Shown one piece after another: positions 5,065-6,435 of a stretch of 6,435 nt of DNA (the first letter of the stretch is position 1; the number at the start of each line of letters is the position of its first letter). Source of the DNA: Candidatus Bathyarchaeota archaeon. GTDB taxonomy: Archaea; Thermoproteota; Bathyarchaeia; Bathyarchaeales; B26-1. The notes under the pieces were generated by a model that made no database searches, had not been told where the DNA came from, and saw only the letters and a list, made by a program, of their open reading frames with translations. A program made the translations under genes and the position numbers. The stretch is taken from assembly GCA_003662645.1 (NCBI GenBank), contig QMYL01000058.1:1-6435 (forward strand), read 5' to 3'.

Positions 5065-6186
5065 ATGATGCTAAGTGTAGACCATGACTTCGATAGGCTG
5101 CTGAGCGTCTTATGGAACGAGGAGCCCGACCGGATACCCTTCTACGAACACTTCGTCGATAATGAGGTGATAGAGGCTCTGATGGGCGAGCCGATAACCA
5201 AGCTCCAACCCTCCGATCAGGCGGTGGCGCAACTGAAGGAGGGGGATTCGAAGTATAGGAGTAGAGCCAGACGGTATGCCGAGGCTCTCATTAGGTTCTA
5301 CCGCCACATGGGTTATGACTACGTCCCCTTCGAGGTCCCCCTGAGGCTTCCGAGGGTGAACCTGCGGGAGTGTGAAGATACGGCGCAGCTATCTAGGGGG
5401 GTCAGGACGTGGGTTGACGAGAATAGGGGGACAATCGAGAGCAGGGAGGACTTCGAGAGTTATCCATGGCCCGACCCAGAGGATGCAGCTGACCTCCTAG
5501 TCCTTGAATGTATCTGCAAGGCCCTACCGGGCGATATGGGTTTGGTCTCAGGGGTTGCAGGCGGGGTCTTCGAGCATGTCAGCTGGATAATGGGGTTACG
5601 CCCCTTCTCGATAGCCCTGTATAGGGATGAGCAGCTTGTAAGGGATATGTTCGACAGGATCGGTAGGATCATACTCGAGACCGATAAGAGGATCGTTGAG
5701 TTCGGTGAGGTTGGGGTCTTGAGGATGGGGGATGATATGGGCTACAAGTCTGGGACCATGATCTCCCGTGAGCACCTCAGGAGGTACGTCTTCCCATGGC
5801 AGAAGAGGTGTGTGGAGCTGGCCCATAGACACGGGAAGCCCTTCATACTCCACTCCTGCGGCAACCTGAGGATGATAATGGAAGACCTCATAGAATACGT
5901 TGGGATAGATGCTAAGCACTCCTTCCAGGACAATATAACGCCCGTAACTGAGGCGAAGAGGATGTATGGGGATCGGATAGCGATACTCGGCGGTGTTGAT
6001 GTGGACAAACTGAGCCAACTCCCAACCCGTGAGTTCAAGGGTTACGTAACCGATGTAATCAACGGCTGCGCTGAGGGCGGAGGTTACGCACTAGGCTCAG
6101 GGAACACCATAACGAACTATGTAAAACTCGAAAATTACGAGATCATGCTCAAGGTTGGATTGAAGATCGGCAAGTACAAACCCTAA
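5065..6186 (+). CDS. Uroporphyrinogen decarboxylase-superfamily methyltransferase-like protein
   Basis: A 373-residue cytosolic protein of the UroD/MtaA superfamily, a TIM-barrel fold that includes haem-pathway decarboxylases and methylcobamide:CoM methyltransferases. Superfamily signs are the opening DFDRLLSVLWNEEPDRIPFYE (8-28), GDDMGYKSGTMIS (222-234), LHSCGN (262-267), KHSFQD (284-289), LGGVDVD (308-314) and GYALGSGNTI (340-349). It is not a true HemE, judging by the divergent N-terminus and the MtaA-like HxC. H263 and C265 match two zinc ligands of MtaA/MtbA, but where those enzymes have a cysteine (the 'PGC' element) this protein has GSGN. Methyl-thiol chemistry of the classic kind is therefore uncertain. 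ATG 5068 is an alternative start. It is divergent from the radical SAM gene and ends 13 bases before the convergent exchanger gene. No corrinoid protein is adjacent. The superfamily is secure, the substrate unknown. Confidence 0.85.
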   Translation: MMLSVDHDFDRLLSVLWNEEPDRIPFYEHFVDNEVIEALMGEPITKLQPSDQAVAQLKEGDSKYRSRARRYAEALIRFYRHMGYDYVPFEVPLRLPRVNLRECEDTAQLSRGVRTWVDENRGTIESREDFESYPWPDPEDAADLLVLECICKALPGDMGLVSGVAGGVFEHVSWIMGLRPFSIALYRDEQLVRDMFDRIGRIILETDKRIVEFGEVGVLRMGDDMGYKSGTMISREHLRRYVFPWQKRCVELAHRHGKPFILHSCGNLRMIMEDLIEYVGIDAKHSFQDNITPVTEAKRMYGDRIAILGGVDVDKLSQLPTREFKGYVTDVINGCAEGGGYALGSGNTITNYVKLENYEIMLKVGLKIGKYKP

Positions 6187-6199
6187 CTGGTTGGACGGC

Positions 6200-6435
6200 T
6201 CAAAATTTTATGAAGAGTAGGATGTATGAGAGGAGGTAGAGCAGGATGAAGAAGGCTCCAGCCTTCTTGTCAACTTTCTCCCTGACGGCGAGCGTCGATA
6301 TGACTATAACCGATGCGAGCAGAGTGTAAAACGTTGTGGAGCTCGCAAGCTCGCCGGAGATCCTCTGCGGAAAGAAGACTTGCCCTATACCTATCGAGAA
6401 GCTTGCATCTACTATGCAGCTCCCGATTATATCCC
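6200..6435 (-). CDS. Cation/Ca2+ exchanger-like membrane protein, C-terminal end (partial)
   Basis: The minus strand is open from the window edge to TGA 6202-6200, giving the last 77 residues of a membrane protein. DIIGSCIVDASFSIGIG (1-17) resembles the second alpha-repeat of Na+/Ca2+ exchanger (CaCA) proteins, which have a GNxxGSNxxN-like helix forming part of the ion site. It is followed by two strongly hydrophobic segments at about 33-50 and 58-76, separated by REKVDKKAG, a likely cytoplasmic loop by its positive charge. The protein ends ILLFIKF within the last helix. The usual Asn residues of the alpha-repeat are Cys and Asp here, so ion choice cannot be stated, and another polytopic transporter is possible. 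The start and first repeat lie outside the window. Confidence 0.6.
   Translation of the reverse strand, partial: DIIGSCIVDASFSIGIGQVFFPQRISGELASSTTFYTLLASVIVISTLAVREKVDKKAGAFFILLYLLSYILLFIKF

Noticed and set aside
5596..6018. Minus-strand 140-residue frame inside the UroD-superfamily gene
   Set aside because: Antisense to conserved HxC and GGVD motifs; its composition looks like a codon shadow.
1..6435. tRNA, rRNA, CRISPR array, insertion sequence or prophage features
   Set aside because: No cloverleaf, repeat-spacer pattern, transposase-like frame or terminal repeat was visible. All gaps between genes are under 200 bases.

Overview
The window looks like chromosomal DNA from an archaeon, probably a thermophilic member of the TACK/Bathyarchaeia-like groups. 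The basis is family content: an MtrH-type methyl-tetrahydropterin methyltransferase, an archaeal-type CoaD (pantetheine-phosphate adenylyltransferase), a DUF763 protein and a COG1313-type radical SAM protein. Arginine is written mostly as AGG/AGA and isoleucine often as ATA, and TATA-like boxes sit a short distance upstream of several starts. The exact lineage cannot be fixed from this sequence.

Layout. Plus strand: the C-terminal end of a sulfatase-like protein (1-297), a zinc-ribbon adenylate kinase (383-1036), an MtrH homologue that appears to start at a CTG codon (1050-1967), an AT-rich, pyrimidine-rich spacer, CoaD (2152-2631), and a DUF763 protein behind a clear TATA box (2703-3845). 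Minus strand: a radical SAM protein of the PflX/COG1313 type (3853-4944), interrupted by one in-frame UGA. Plus strand: a uroporphyrinogen-decarboxylase-superfamily methyltransferase-like protein (5065-6186). Minus strand: the C-terminal end of a cation/Ca2+ exchanger-like membrane protein (6200-6435, running off the edge). There are no RNA genes, CRISPR arrays, insertion sequences or long repeats that I can see.

How the genes may work together. adk and mtrH look cotranscribed: the adk stop codon overlaps the ribosome-binding site of mtrH. The other Mtr subunits are absent here, so this MtrH is either a stand-alone methyltransferase or works with a corrinoid protein encoded elsewhere. The UroD-superfamily protein is the other possible player in corrinoid-dependent methyl transfer, but it is about 3 kb away, in its own transcription unit, and lacks the third zinc ligand of the MtaA/MtbA group. 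A link between the two is only a hypothesis. adk and coaD are housekeeping nucleotide and coenzyme A genes.

The best leads are the single in-frame UGA in an otherwise intact radical SAM gene and the apparent CTG start of mtrH. I did not find a convincing new multigene system.
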